Source: Callaeas wilsoni
Lineage: Eukaryota > Chordata > Aves > Passeriformes > Callaeidae
Length of the DNA: 64,000 bases
NCBI GenBank assembly: GCA_013398955.1
Contig: VWPU01022929.1
Location: forward strand, 1 to 64,000
Direction: 5' to 3'
The notes under the pieces are model-generated. The model worked only from the letters and a program-made list of their open reading frames with translations. It made no database searches and was not told where the DNA came from. The first letter of the stretch is position 1. Each line of letters starts with the position of its first letter. Of the stretch, positions 47,906-62,300 are shown in pieces. The translations under genes and the position numbers were made by a program.

Positions 47906-50900
47906 AGCAGGAAGAAATGTAAATATAAAAAGTGCTTTCCAATTATACTACCTTGGATGACATGTAAAGCATTCCTTTTTAAGTGACAGCAGAACAAACC
48001 AAAAATAATTAAGCCAGCATATTTAAATATTTAGCCACCTTCTAGAGCTCCACAGTCTATTCACCCTTCTATGTTACATATGACAGTGTACCCATCCTCA
48101 CACTCTGATCTCTTCACCATCCCATAAACATGCTGCCCATCCACAACCTCACAGATCAATCCTGTGCATAGTAATATGAACGGCCTGACCTCCTGAGCAT
48201 GGTTTCACCTCCCAGCTTTCTCAGAAAGCTCTGCTTTTCCAAGAAACTGGTTGCCAGACAGGCAGTGCCTGTTCATAAAAAAAACCCCAAAACCAGGAAA
48301 AAACCCAACAACCATACTGTTTAGGTTTCAGTTGACTGGGAAGCTAAAATCAGGCAAACCTCCCACTAGAAATACTGAGTTGCCAATGGCTTGTCCTGCA
48401 GCTGCAAAGATCTGTTACAGGTGCAGCCACTGCTGGGCTCTCCAGCAAGTTTCAAGGTTCCCACCAAAAACCAGGTTAAATTCCTTCCACATGATAGAGG
48501 AGGTAAAGGCCCTAAAAGCAGGTTCAATCACACCTAGAAAAATCACATCCAAGTCAGATTTTCCAGTACATAGTTCTTGGGGAGAAAAAGTGCCTCATAG
48601 CACACTACACCATTATATTCAAACCAGTACAACAGCTTTAATTCACTGGGTCTTAGCCTCATTTGTGACACTAAGCAGATAAAGCTCAGGTTGTGTTATT
48701 CTGGAATAGCTGACTCAAATTATGCACCACCAAAAAAAACACTTTAATTTTTTCGCTGGTCTTCTTTTCAAAGCAGGAAACTGAAGTTACTACCTCATAC
48801 TGAGGCACGAGGGTAGTAATTGACTGACTTGTAGCCTCTAAACATTTGGTGGTTCCCAGTCTGATGTGGGGAATAATCTCAAATTTTAAGACTTGTCAGA
48901 AATGGTTACCTGGAGAGTGGAATAGTAGATAAGAACAAATAAATTTTATTATAGTACACTTCCTCTATGTCTATTCTGTTGTTTGTTGTTGTTGTTTTAC
49001 AGTGTTTTTTTTCCTTATGCTTCTTCTGTTATTTTCTGGTTGTGAGAGCAGAAGGCTTCAGCCTCAACTCTTAAAGATGCACCAAAAAATGAGAGTAGGT
49101 GAGTGGTATGAAGTAGTGATGAGCAGTTTTTGTAAGAGCAGCAGACAGCTATGGACACTCATCCTCTGCTCCCCCAACAACCTGTACTATTAAACTTAAA
49201 TAATACGGAAAAAGGAGCAGCTACCATCACAATACTAGTCAAAGTAGTTTAAAAGAAAGACTGAAAAGTTTTGTGCTTCTGCAAAGTAGGAATGTTCATC
49301 ATCTGAGTGTTACAGCCCCAGAGCTTTCCTGTATCCTGTATCAACAACAACAGAAGTACAAGGTGGCAAATCATCTTTTCAAATGTCAGGAGAGATGCCA
49401 TACAAAACTCTAATTCATCATTAAAGCCAAGTGATTTCTAAGGTCCAGCAAGACAAAAGTCTCTGAAGCAAAGCCAAAGCTGGAGTCCTTCTTAAGTGCA
49501 GGATCATTTGTGTGGGATGATTGCCATAAATGGCTGGTTCAGAGTGATGCAATTTTGTGGTTTATATTATGTAAAGTCACTTTTGCACAGCACAAGGAAG
49601 ACCAATAGAAGCTAGACAGTGGTTGCCCCAGGTCAGGTATGAACTAAAACAGGTGGTTCCAAGCACATTCTGAAGAATTTGTCCTGTGCCAATTCTGCTG
49701 TACCACCTCTTTGGGTATACGAAAGAGTTTCCTCCCTCACACAAACCCCTTAGAGAAGTCGGAATCAGATTTATGTGAGCAAAGAATTTCTCAGACCTAC
49801 TAGCAGATGGTCCCTGTTAACCATCCTTCTATTCACTTGGACTCATCTAACTTCGGCCTGCACCAAAGGTCTAAAATCACCGAGGTATTAACATCTGCAT
49901 AGAAATGCAGAATACTGCAGTTTTTCCTTAATGATTGCTGTTCATCTTTGGTTATCTGGAAAAGGATATACCCACATGACAAAAGAAAACCATCTATACC
50001 TGCTCAAACAAAAGCTTAAGCATAGATATCAAGCAAACATCCATTCCAGAATGTCTATCTGTATGAGCTGGCTTGAATTTAAAGATCGAGTTTCTTAATA
50101 AACCTTAAGAATTTTTCCAAGTAGTTCATTTAGGAACACTTCCTCTCACCGACAGTTTGCAGAAAGCGAGCGAAACAGAAGCGCTGTTATTTGACCAAGG
50201 GCGCCACGCAGTGTTACAAACTGTGATGGGACACACAAAGCCGGCAATCTCTCCCCAGCCTTCCCTGGGTAACGGAGAAACATGGCCATTATTACACGGT
50301 GCTGGACGTCTCCCCATCTTGTGATTTCGACAGAACAGAAAACAATGTAGCACTCAGCTTAAGAAGGAAAAATGAAATACACCTTCCCCTGGTTCATTCT
50401 GCAGCCTGACATGTGAACTAGCTAAAAATTACTTCAAGTAAAACAAAGTAGTGTGAACTCCATTACATTTGAGTAATGCGCACCAATTAATTTTTGTTCA
50501 AAACACAGGCAAAGAACATGATTTGTAGCTAAGCCAAGAGCAGATGACCAGTATTTGGAGACTACACCTAACAATCAAAACAGAAAACTATTCATGAGAC
50601 TAATCACAGATTTCTATCTGCCACCTATTTTCCTGCCAATATCAAACACTTTCACAGATTTTTTTCAAAGGAGTACACCAAAAACTTTGGAAGACACTGG
50701 AATACAATGACACATTACTTCCTCTTACTAGTTATGCAGGAAAAGGACAGGGGTGGTGGTGTGAACAGAATTTATGTAAAATTAGCAAGTCTTTCAATCA
50801 ATTAAGTTACAATACCGCACATCAGGACTCCCATAAGAAACCAGACAATATTGCAAGCACTGGGAAAAAAGTTATCCAGAGCAACCGACAATTTTGCCAA

Positions 50901-53212
50901 TTTTAAAGTTGTATTAGATGTGGGACAAGGAATTTTTTTTTTCTTCTTCAGGAAAATAAACTGCATTAAAAAGTGAAATTATTTTAACATTCAGTTTCAA
51001 TAATAGTTTTTCCAGGAAGGATTTAGATAGCTTTAATTTAAAAAACAACATCTAGAAAAACCAGACAATTCATTTTGCTCCTAGGCAAGACTTTTCTAGT
51101 TTCCATTTGACAGCGTTTTCACATTACTAAAAGGGACAAGAACTTTTATTGAGATATTTACATTCATGTTTTAAAACTCATGTTCATTGTCACATGTAAA
51201 TGAAACAACCCTCAGTACAGCTATTGTATTAGAGAAAGAATCTGGCATTAACCTTAATTTAAAAAGCCATCAATCATGCCTAGGTTGAGTGATTCTTCTT
51301 CTATAAACTCACGGTAGACGACACAGTCCCACAAAACTTTAGCAGTAGATGAGCCTGAGATTCCCAGGCATTTGAGATCAGAGTTCTCTAAAAAACCCCA
51401 CACCCACACAACTGGCCCCACGCTTCTTGTCCTTCAGCCTGGGTTGTGACTCATTTCTTCATAGTCCCCCTTTCCCAATCCACACATGACTTTTCCAAGG
51501 GAGATGATTCAACCTGGACTCACTTGCAGTCAGCTGCTGCTGACAAAGGGATTTATCCCAGCTCCATAAATGCCCTTATGGCTAAATCAGATATGTGAGC
51601 AGCCAAAAAGATCACTGATTACAAACAAACATGTAGCTTCCTGAAAATCACCTATCCGTGCAACGGGCTGCACCATGCACTTGGGAAGGTGCAAGAAGAG
51701 ACAGAAGCAGACAGCTTTGGTAACTGCAGACAACCACCACCTGACCCACACCTACAAGTATTTTAGAGCTGGCCATACTTGTAGAGATGTTGCTGTAATA
51801 GTCTATACCAAGTCAGGCCTCACTTCTCACTATTCTATCCAATACTCCCAAGACCTTCATTCCCAGCTAGCTTAGTAGCCCTAGTCGAAAAATATATTTT
51901 GAATTGTTACAACTAAAAGTCAATACTTTCCAGTAACAAATGTGTGGGAGCAAGCTGTTCAGAGCCACAAAACACAACTGCAAAGCATTGTAACTGCAGA
52001 GCATATTAAGGTTTCATTTCCAAAATGCCCTTTCAAGAGTATCCGTCCACACTTAGGCAAACCATGAACCAAAACAGTGAAACAATATAGTTTCTTTCTA
52101 GACTCTGTACCTAGTTCATATATTTGGGGAAACCTTTTGTTGACTAAAAAACTGCCCTCCAATATTCTTTCAGAACAGAATTGTTATAGAATTCTTACAG
52201 TTGTCTTCTAGATATGCCAGCTCAAAGGACTCTCACTCAACATTAACAGAAGCTGCTTTTCCTGAAGTCAATCTAGCTCCCAATTTACATTTTGCTCAAT
52301 AGCACAAATATAACTGCAGCATTCCAGAGCAAGTATTTTCACTTCCATTAAAGCATGTTGGCATAAATCTCTCTTATTCACATAGTCAAGTAATTCAAAG
52401 CAACCAAAGACAGTGAAACAGAAATCCATGAACACAGCTAGGCTCTTCCTGGTTTGAGTTTTGGATAAGTTAGGATAGGTTTTAATGCATTTATATTACA
52501 AACATGTTCTCTTTATGATTTAGAAGCACCAAGAAGGATGAAACAGAATTATTTTGAGTGAGTCAAATGGTGGTTTTACTAAAGGCCTGTAGTTGCCAAA
52601 CTCCTATGCTTGTTGTGTAAGTACACTGCTCTTAGAGCAGACAGTGCTTTTTGCATTTTACTTCTATCTATTTAGCTCACGCATCAACCTGCATTTGTGA
52701 CAATCTTTCACTAAGTTTCATGGTTTGTTTGGTTGGGGGTTTCTTTACGCACAAAACTGTCAAGAGCAGGAAGCTGGCACATCACATATCATTAGAACAC
52801 AGTAAAGTGGACAGATTGATCCAGATCAGTCATATCTTACCAGTTCCCCCAATAATATTCACAAAAGGTTTAGGGAACTGACTATCAAAATAACATTTTC
52901 AGCACACTTTCTCAGTCTTCTTTTCACCTATAAGCTTCAATCAAGTTAACTAGTGTACTTAAAAAATAGAGATTTCATTCCTTACTCAGGCAAAGGTTCT
53001 CATTAAAAGTCCCATCAGAAGACAGCTTTTGTAGGACAGCAGTATTCCTCTCTAGATTTGAATTCCTGATCTCCCTAACACTGAGCATGACACGCATGTG
53101 CTGTTATTCTTCAGTTACTTCCTCAGGGACATGTTGAGAAAAAAGTTGTAATAAAAAGTTGCAGATTTTTCAACTGCACAGTATTTGGTCACAAAGTTCT
53201 CAAATACTTATT
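47906..53212. other. Convergent 3' flank between PALMD and FRRS1
   Basis: No coding gene is recognised. Part of it is the FRRS1 3' UTR on the - strand. Candidate FRRS1 poly(A) signals on that strand are ATTAAA (plus 52481-52486) and AATAAA (plus 51145-51150, and 48945-48950 further away). A CpG-dense patch lies at 50150-50329. The 143-codon frame at 48251-48682 looks accidental. Confidence 0.6.
50150..50329. promoter_or_regulatory. CpG-dense patch in otherwise CpG-poor flank
   Basis: Eleven CpG dinucleotides in about 180 bp, against zero to one per 60 bp in most surrounding sequence. Includes 'gcgagcg', 'gcgcc', 'ccgg' and 'gacgtc'. It could be an orphan CpG island, an unmethylated regulatory element or a young insertion; no coding similarity is evident on either strand. 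Confidence 0.3.
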
Positions 53213-53305
53213 TCATACTTGATTGATTGCTATCAGGAAGGCTACAAGGAATACTATATTTCCACAGACGTAGATGGTTAACACAATCTGTTTAAACAGA
53301 CGACC
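53213..53305 (-). CDS. FRRS1: FRRS1 coding exon 15, terminal (residues 564-593)
   Basis: 93 bp. Begins GRLFKQ, then the last helix IVLTIYVCGNIVFLVAFLIA and the ending INQV, with TGA at 53213-53215. Acceptor ttttcttgcag. Confidence 0.95.
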   Translation of the reverse strand, partial: GRLFKQIVLTIYVCGNIVFLVAFLIAINQV

Positions 53306-56300
53306 CTGCAAGAAAAGGGGAAGAAAAGTCATTTAACAGTCAGTCTTTTTATTGGTTTAAACAAAGAATCACCCCATTTCACAGTAGTTAGTTACCAAAT
53401 TGTGACTCACCTCTGCTTCTGCAGATGTGAGTGACTGCAGTATCTGTACTCTGTCATCCTCTATCACTTCAACTGTTCATAGGAAGAAAAATAGAAGTCA
53501 AGCCTACCCTTAAGAGGAAGGGGGGTTTCATCTTTATACTGCAGAAGTCTTAATCCTGTGACTAAGGCTTACACAGCATCAAATCTGAAAATTACTTGGA
53601 AGTCTCATTTGACATTTCACGACCTGTTACTATCATGCTCACAGAACAAATGAAAAATTATTCTGGAGCTGACCTACAAAAAGTAAATTCTGGTCATTGA
53701 AGTCAAAAAACATTTTGTCTCTTTTGCTAGACTGAATATTCAAAACACTGAGTTTTGAGCTAATACCTTTTCTTTTTACATTTTAAGATAACTGGATTTC
53801 ATTAAGAAGTATTTTCACTAGCCATCATAAGAACACTCATTGTCCAAACATTTCAGGTTAATTTCTCTATTTCTAGGAAGTAATTACTGCAGTTAAATTT
53901 AAATTCACATTTTTTATAATCACTCCTTCTCCACATGCCACCTTATGCAGACTCTTAATCGCACTTCTTCAATTCTGCAGATGTGTCCCCTCAGCCTTAG
54001 ACACAGATCATTCACATGTGCAGTCACCTCCTCTCTGTGACACCAGCCAGTGAAGCTAACAATTTCCAATGAAGTTACCACCCATCTCTTCCCTATACAT
54101 ATTGGAGTCAGGATTTCACATTCATTCCCCTGGTCAGTGAAAATGGCAAGCATTCAAGCTTGCTCCTGCAATAACAGCAATTTGTCAACAATTAAATGAA
54201 AATTAAATCTTCATGAATTAACCTGGACTTAACATACCCACCTGGGATCAAAATTATGGCAAGCAATTAGAGATTCTCAGAAAATATTTACACATTTCAG
54301 TTTACACATTTCAGTCTCCTATGAACTACGGTTTGAGAAATGAGAAGCTACTATTTAAAATGGCACAAACCCCACTTCTCTAGAACACTTTTGTCTTGAA
54401 AAGTGATTTACTTCCATATTCATTTGTCTACAGAAGATAGGACACTATTACTCAAGAGTTACTCCCTTTCAGCTTCCAAGTTAGAGGTCAAAGAACACTT
54501 CCTGAAATTGAATCCACACTTGCTGGCTTTATGCTCAGCAAGCAAGGGGACAACAGGAGTTCTGCTGGGTTTGTACCTTTACGAACAAGACAGTAGCTGT
54601 GTATTTCCAGAAGAACATCAGTGCCAACATGCCAAGCTACAAAGCCAATCATTGCATAGGTGTCCCATGGGTCTGGCAGGTCAAGTGCTGGCAGATCCAT
54701 TCCCAAGAACATAGTCACCACTATGCAGTAAAAACAAAATAAAAAAACTCAATAAGAATGTTGTACCAGTGTGCTTAAAAAATGCTCTCAATGCTTTTGT
54801 AAATAGATTTCCCATGAATTACCTAAAACTGTTTGAGGAACAGGTTAAAGGAGTTCATACAGTTGTTGAGGGTTTTTTGGGGGGGATAGGGGGTTGTTTG
54901 GGTGGGGCTGTTTTGGGCTTTTTTGGTAGTGTGAGAGCCAAGAAAGGAAGAAAAAGAAAAGGCCAAGATGGTTTTCAACCTGCTTAGTGCCCTATCAAAT
55001 TCCAGCCACAAAACCACTAGCATTTGTGACTACCAACAAGACTAGTCACCACAATATTAGTGCTTAAGGTTCCTGTGGAAGCTGGCCTCTGTTACTAGAA
55101 TTAAAACCAGCTTCTGAGTCTGTAAGTGAAATTCCTGTCTCCCATTAAATAACATTGAACTATGCTACTGTAAGAACACTATTCTCATATCTTCCAAGAC
55201 ATAAAGAAATTATGAAGACATGGACAGGTCCTCTTTACAGGGGTATTTCAGATTTATCAGTAATTCCTTTGGGTTTAAAGTCACTTTTTCTCTAAGTTGT
55301 ATCCAAGGGCCGCTTAAAACGCACACAAAATATGGCCAAGAAAAAGGATCTTCAGAAGTGCCTGGACTGGATATCCATAGATGTTTTAGATGAACAACAG
55401 CCTAGACAAAGGACAAAGCTCCTTTAAATCAATTAAATAGGAGGTACAACTATTACTTCTACTCACCAGCTAATATTCTAGCTGTTGTACCAGTACTCCA
55501 GTGAAACCAGTTAAACAATTGCCTCCTACAAAACATTGAAACATATTTTATTGATCACATAGTTGGGGGAAGGGAGCAGAAATCAAAGAACATTTTTGCG
55601 TACTTTCAAGTTGTAAAAACTTTCCATTGTAAAAGGAATGTTTAAAGAAACAGTCAACATTTAATTCCTGTGACTGTAATTTAATGAGTCAGTTGTACCT
55701 TGGAGCATGACGAGATGGTCTGAAACCTGCCATAAGTGGTTGAAAGATTGTCAAAGCCATCACAGCACAGCCAAGATAAGGATGAAAACCTGCTTGCTAA
55801 ACAGAGGACATTTTTCTTAGATATAATATCTATATAAGCAGAGAGAAAAGACACCAAAAAGTTGTAAATTTTATTTATTCTTGTATTAGTAAGTTACAAT
55901 GGAGCAGCACTGGCAGAGGCAACAGGACACAATGAGCTGCCCTGAAGCCAGATGGAGACTGTTTGCCTTGATAGCAGAGGCACTGGTATGTCTCAGGGTT
56001 TTTCCCACCTTTTTGCTGTACTGAGAAATTCTACCAGCTGAAGAGCATGCTGATATTCCTATAGCAGCCATAGCCCAACCTCTCCAGCATCAATCCTGTG
56101 TCTCCAGGATAGGCCTATTTTATAACTCATCCCAGCATTTCTCTCACCTGAAAACATTTTATTCAATTTCCCTAGCTCACACCTGTGACCATATTCTCCC
56201 ACCTTGAATTCAGATGCTCTCTAGGCTTACCAACTTTTGATGTCACCTTGTATCAAACAGAATACAGGTGACAGCAACAAGTATATGATCTCTATCTAGC

Positions 56301-59300
56301 TACTGCTCCAGACTAAGCTTATCACTGGATGCAGTTATGTCTAAGTTCACAAAACCACTTATTCCCAGCAGGTTTACCATGCTAATGTCAGCCATCACAT
56401 CCTTACTCCCCTCCCAAATTCATATTCTCAAAGGAAACAGTAAGACCAAAATAGCACATAAAGAAACTGTGAGCAAGGAATTTGTTTGGGAGAAAGAGGA
56501 AGGAAGGAAAACACCGAAATTTTTCAGCTGTAGTTTAAAGGAGACAACGTTCCTCTTCTGTGTTGCCAGGATTTGAAATCAGTCTACTTAAGAACAGCTT
56601 CACAGAAGTTTGCTTAGAAATAGTCATCATACTTGTCAGTAGACCTTCTCATTTGTTTAGTCCCACTTTCACCTTTGAGTTAACATAAAAGACAGGAAGT
56701 ACAGACTTACCTGGCTCCAACCTCCTCGGTATACAAAAGGCAACACAAAAGAAATGCTCGTAAGCATGACTGTGGTCAACATAAGCATACGATGCACCTA
56801 GAAAAGTTAAGTTTGCTTTTAGAAACTCTACAGTTTTCTTAGTCCATTATTAAAAGACATTAAATAGACCTACAGTTAAAAGATATTCTTAATCCCTGCT
56901 TTAGACTTTATCTTTATTTATTCCACTTTATAAGATTAAAGAAAGATGTAAATCATACCATGTTTAGTCTATTTCTTGGATCTAGTAGGTTTATAATTCT
57001 GCTTGCAATAACACTAGAAAATACAGCTGGATATGTGTGGAGATTTTGCTCACCTGAAACCACAACTCCTTTCCAAGTAAGAATGAATGAGACCAGACAG
57101 GTTTGAAGAATCGTGCAACAATAACACCAATACTAACTGTGGTAATCCAAGCAACAAACATTAGTGCTCCTAAAAATAGAAAAAAAACCAAACAAAAAAC
57201 CCAGCAAGGTAAATGATAGGTAACTTAAGTGCACATGACTACAATTTCCAAGACTATGTAATAGTTTAGTCCATACGCACATGGTCAGAATTTACCAATG
57301 ATTAAAAACCTATCACCTCGTTCAGGCTACAGCTTTATAGCCTTTATCTTGCTCAAGGACAGAAACATCCATGCAAAAGATAACCATGCTTTGCCCACAC
57401 AGCACAGCAGAGCAGCTCTGGCTACTGCACAATTCACACATGCTAATACACTTTGTACATACTGGTGAGAGAAACCATTCCGTCACCAACTCAGACATCA
57501 GAGGATGAAAGATGACACAGCTACAATCTGTGTGACAAAGAATGAGTGACAGTTCTCTCATGGACCTGCATTAAAGTCCAGTACTGTGGGAGAAAAAATT
57601 CCCATTAACTTCAGTGGCTCCAGACTGCCAGCTGAATGGTTTCTCATTTCAAAAAGAATTAAACCAAAAATGCAACTAGAACAACTTGAACTAGAGAGAA
57701 AGAGAGAAAGATTGAGATAAGGATAAAGATAAACAAGTCCTAACTATAAATTTAAGGGAAAAGCCAAGTGCAGGTTCATTTTCCTGCACAAAAAGAATCT
57801 TACAACACTGTTCTTGAAATGAAAAATTATTAGTAACTTCACTCTGCCACCAGAATATCAGATCTTGCTAGCCAACAGAATATACAAGGTGAATGCCAGA
57901 AAGACGAGGGAAAACCTACTCTGTAATAACTCTCCAGTCTCAGCAAGTCTAGAACTGGAAGACAAAACTAGAAACTGCAGCTTACCATGAGCCTTGATAA
58001 GTCGTGGGGACCGGGAACCTCCGATATCGTGAGGAAGACCTGTGACGTTGTACAGTCCATCAGTGACCAGGGGCTGACGACGATGTTTGTGTATCGGTCC
58101 ACCTGAGCAGTGACATAAAGTGGTTTATTTCCGGCTAATGAAAGCCACTGCATTTGTAAGAGTGCCCACTCCTTATTCAAGAATGCAAGCCCTGCTGCGA
58201 CCACTGAGCATAATCACACAAGCTAACCCACAATGTGGTAAGAACCTTACATCATCTAAGCTATCCTGCACACTTAATGTACAAAACCCAACCCACCCAG
58301 CCACAGGAAATACCTTTTTTCTCCACTACATGCACAAGACATGAAGAATAATTCCCTTTGATTCTAGTCTCCATTTAAAAAAAAAAAAAAGATGTGGCCA
58401 GTTCTCAAAAAGTTATCAGTTCCTACCATCAAGTGAGCACACAACACATATGAGTAAATTTGCAGTAACTTCCACAAGCAAACCCATGATCCAGAGAAGC
58501 AGTAAAGATGACTGAATCAAAGGCCTCACACTTGGAAACCTTAGTTCAGAAACCAATTCTCAGCTAATCCATATCTTACAGAAGGGTTACCAACTCATTT
58601 AGAGCTGTTAAAAGAAAAGTAACCATATGTAAATCAAGTTTACCTTGACTAGCTTCCCCATCTGCCAGAAAGATGTAGTAACTGGTATCCAGATTAAATC
58701 TCCCTTTATAAGCAGGGAGACGAATACTCCTTCTGAAAGAACATTGCAGAAGGCCATCCGCAAGCCTCCACGACACATCTTCAAGGGCATTCTATAAAAC
58801 AGGAGATATTAAATACCCACTGTTTTCAGATTGGCAGAGTAATTGGCTTAAAAGTAACCCTGCAAAACACAAGAGTCACTGACGTACAAAGAAAGAATGT
58901 GAATGATCTAGGGAAAGGGGATCCCTTCTAAATTGGCATGCAAGAGGTAAGTCAGTAAGTCAACATAGCAACTTGTGGTTTGAACTTATCACTAATTTTT
59001 ACAGCTCATAATGGCCTTTAACCCAGGATGTATCAGTTGCAACTGCAGTTCTAGCAAAGGGACAGACTAATAATAGTCACATGATGGGAGCTTATTCTAT
59101 TTAGAAACTTTGTGCCTATCTTTACAAATGAAATTTAGATTTCCAAAGTTAACACTTACTAGGAAGTAGGAGCCCAACCAATCTCAACTTAGAGTTATGG
59201 ATCCATCTTAGTATTTACACCTGCTGTGCAAAATAAAAGTACAAAGCAGCAGCATACCTTACTTCAAAGCTACATCTGTGAAAGTGTCTGAGCTGTTTTC

Positions 59301-62300
59301 AAGCATACCTCTGAATCCAAGAGAGGATGACTCCGCTCCTTCAGATGGGCAGTGCTTACGTGAACACGGTGATCCTCATTAACACACAGATAAGCATCGT
59401 CACCACCCTGCAGAGTTGAAAAGAAAAATATCTATAGCCCAATAAAAAACACTACTGGCAGGCTCCAAAAAGTCTTTGATTTAATATAGGCAGAAAGACC
59501 TGAGAGATTTCTGCAGTTATCAAGCTGTTATTTCCCATCTTTCAAACACATCAGTATTCTTACTGAGGAACCACATTAAGTCAAAGAGATGACACACAGA
59601 AACATGCATTATGATTCACGCTCCCCTCCCAGAGTAACAACCACATTATCAGAAGTTTTTTAATTATTTAGAATTTACTAAATTAACTAGACAAGACAGA
59701 GATGGATGTTGGAGCTATTTAAAAATCAACTTCAGTTACAAGATTTTTTACAGCTGTGGAGGAAACAGTGTTGTTAAGAACCAAGTGTTCTTGCACTAGG
59801 GATATGAATATAAACAGCATCTTCTTTGTGCAACTAGTAGCTTATGGATTATGCATTTGTCAACAGCATCATCCCTTCACTTTAACATCAGTTAGAAAGA
59901 AGTATCTTTAAACATTTTTTAAGACTGTTTGTATAGGAGTAACATTCAAGGATCAAATGCAAATGGTTTTCAGAATAATTCAGCTTCTGAGAGGTAAGAT
60001 TTCTTTGGATGGGTAAATAAAGCTCGATTTAACCAGGAATTTCAGTCAGGCTGAAATCTGCCATAAGAGATACCCATAGGGAAATTCTACTGCAATTAGT
60101 CAATCCTGAGCTAAAAGTGAATATCCACTTAAAAGAAACAACCTGTGTTTTAGCACTGTGGGAGAGTCACGCTTTGTGAGACATCTGATAGTATTTCCAT
60201 TTTCTATAAGTATTTCCATTTTCTATATGCATTTCCATTCAAACTTTACTAACATCACAAAAGCAACTACAGAAAATAAAATAGAACCTTACCATCCACT
60301 GGTCATGGGACAATGCAAATGCTAAATATCCTTCACTTGGACCACTCATTTCAATAAAAACTGAACTCTCCTCTTGTTGGAAGGATAGAAAAAAACAGGA
60401 AGCACTTCCAGGATCACAGTTTGAAGGATTCCTAATGCAGAACTTCATACTTCCACAACCTGATGCACTAAACTAGACAATTAAGCAAACAAACAAATAG
60501 TGAGCAATGAGAGTTTCCATTCTCTTCCTCCCTTTCTACCCATGGTAGGAAAAAAGCATTCAAGGAACAACGTCATCTATGTCTACACACCAGTCTCTTA
60601 AACCACGCCTACAATTACCCTAGGACTACTAAGTAAAATGATGGTGAATTCCAAGCTATATTTGACTTGAATTTTCACTGTAAAGACATTACAATAGAAT
60701 AACTTCCAAAAGTCAGTAAGAACCTCAGAAAAAAACTGTCTCTGGTTTAATATTTGGAGAGCTAATATCACCTGTAAGATGAGGAAGAAAAGAAGGGTAC
60801 TCCAGCTTTGTGTTTGCTTTTGAAAGTAGAAACTCCACTGACACACATTGAGAAAATACATTGACTGTAAGTCACAGCTATCCTGGATCAAATAGCAATG
60901 CTTGCCCAATCCATTCAAAACTCAGTAATAGAAGTCAGTAACACAGATGAACTCATAGAAGAAAGTTCTAAGCCTGCAGTTGCTAAATAGGAAGTTATTA
61001 GTCAAGATTTTTCCCATCTCTCATGACAAGTATGCATAACATTTTCTGACCATTAATTTCTAAATGTTCTCTTAATCTTCTGACCTGTGTGCAGCATGAG
61101 AACATTTAACCTTGAGAAGTTCAGGCAACTCAACTAAAACAGGAGGGTAGCTGTCCACGTTCTTAGCCTTAGACATCAAAGTTACTCATCGATCATCTCT
61201 CCTTTTCTGTTAATAGTCTGTATCAATGTCATCTCGTTAAATTCCATTCATCACAGGCATTAACGTTAGGCTGATTTAGGTTTATCGTTACTTACTGGCT
61301 TTGATATGCAGGAAACTGGATATGAAGTTGATATAGCCTCTGATGTTGCATGCAAAGGTGGTGTTGGGGACAGCACATCAGGCTGAGAAACAATGGGACC
61401 CGGAATCTTTACCCAGAAAATCCTATATTTCTTCACAACTGTGGCTCTTAAAAAACACAACACACAGAGAGTCATTACTGTATACCTCTGTAGTTGACTG
61501 CTACTTTAAAATGAAAAAGAACCTATATTTTACACACAAATTATTTGTAAAACTCTCATCTTTATGGAGACCTCTACCATTTTAGGGATTGAAGCAGGAA
61601 AATATCTTAAATCTCAGTAGAAACAGAATTTTAAAACATAATACCACATGCTGCAGTGGATATAAGAAACGTTCATGCCTATGGCATAGATTAGAACTTC
61701 AGAGAAGAGTTGCATTGCTTTTATCCTGTAGCTCACAAAAAGCTAGTAGCGTAACAGGAGGGTATACATATCATTTGGTTAGGTACCAGCAAAGAAAAAG
61801 ATTGTTAACACTGTATATTGCAGATATGAGAAGTTAACTAGAAAGAGTAAAGAATCCAGTCTCCAAATCCCCTTATACTCTTCTTGGGGGGAAAAGAAAA
61901 AGGAAAAAAAAAAAAAAATCACCTTCAAGCTCTCCCTAAAAAACAAGTGTCTGCATTAACATAGACTCTGCAGCAAGTAAGGGGTCAGGCCTTTCAGGCC
62001 ATTGGACCCAAGGACTTCTCAGTTGCTGGACAATATTTGACACAGACAATGGTACAGGTCTGCCTTGTCTGCATTTTAATAAACTAGAATTGATACTAGG
62101 TTTACTTACAGAAACTGCACATGTTTTGGAGCATCTCCAGGAGCAATCCAATAAACTTTTATGTCTTTCTTTTTTGCTTTACTTGTGTGACTGACAGCTG
62201 AATTCTGAAAACACACACATATCAAGAGTTACACAGTGGATACGCATTTTGTTAGTCAATACATCCAGCAGAGGCTGCAACTAAGTCCTAAAGAGACATT

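Noticed and set aside
48251..48682. 143-codon + strand open frame after PALMD, considered as a paralemmin downstream gene
   Set aside because: No similarity to AKAP2-type downstream genes and no splice context; FRRS1 faces it from the other side.
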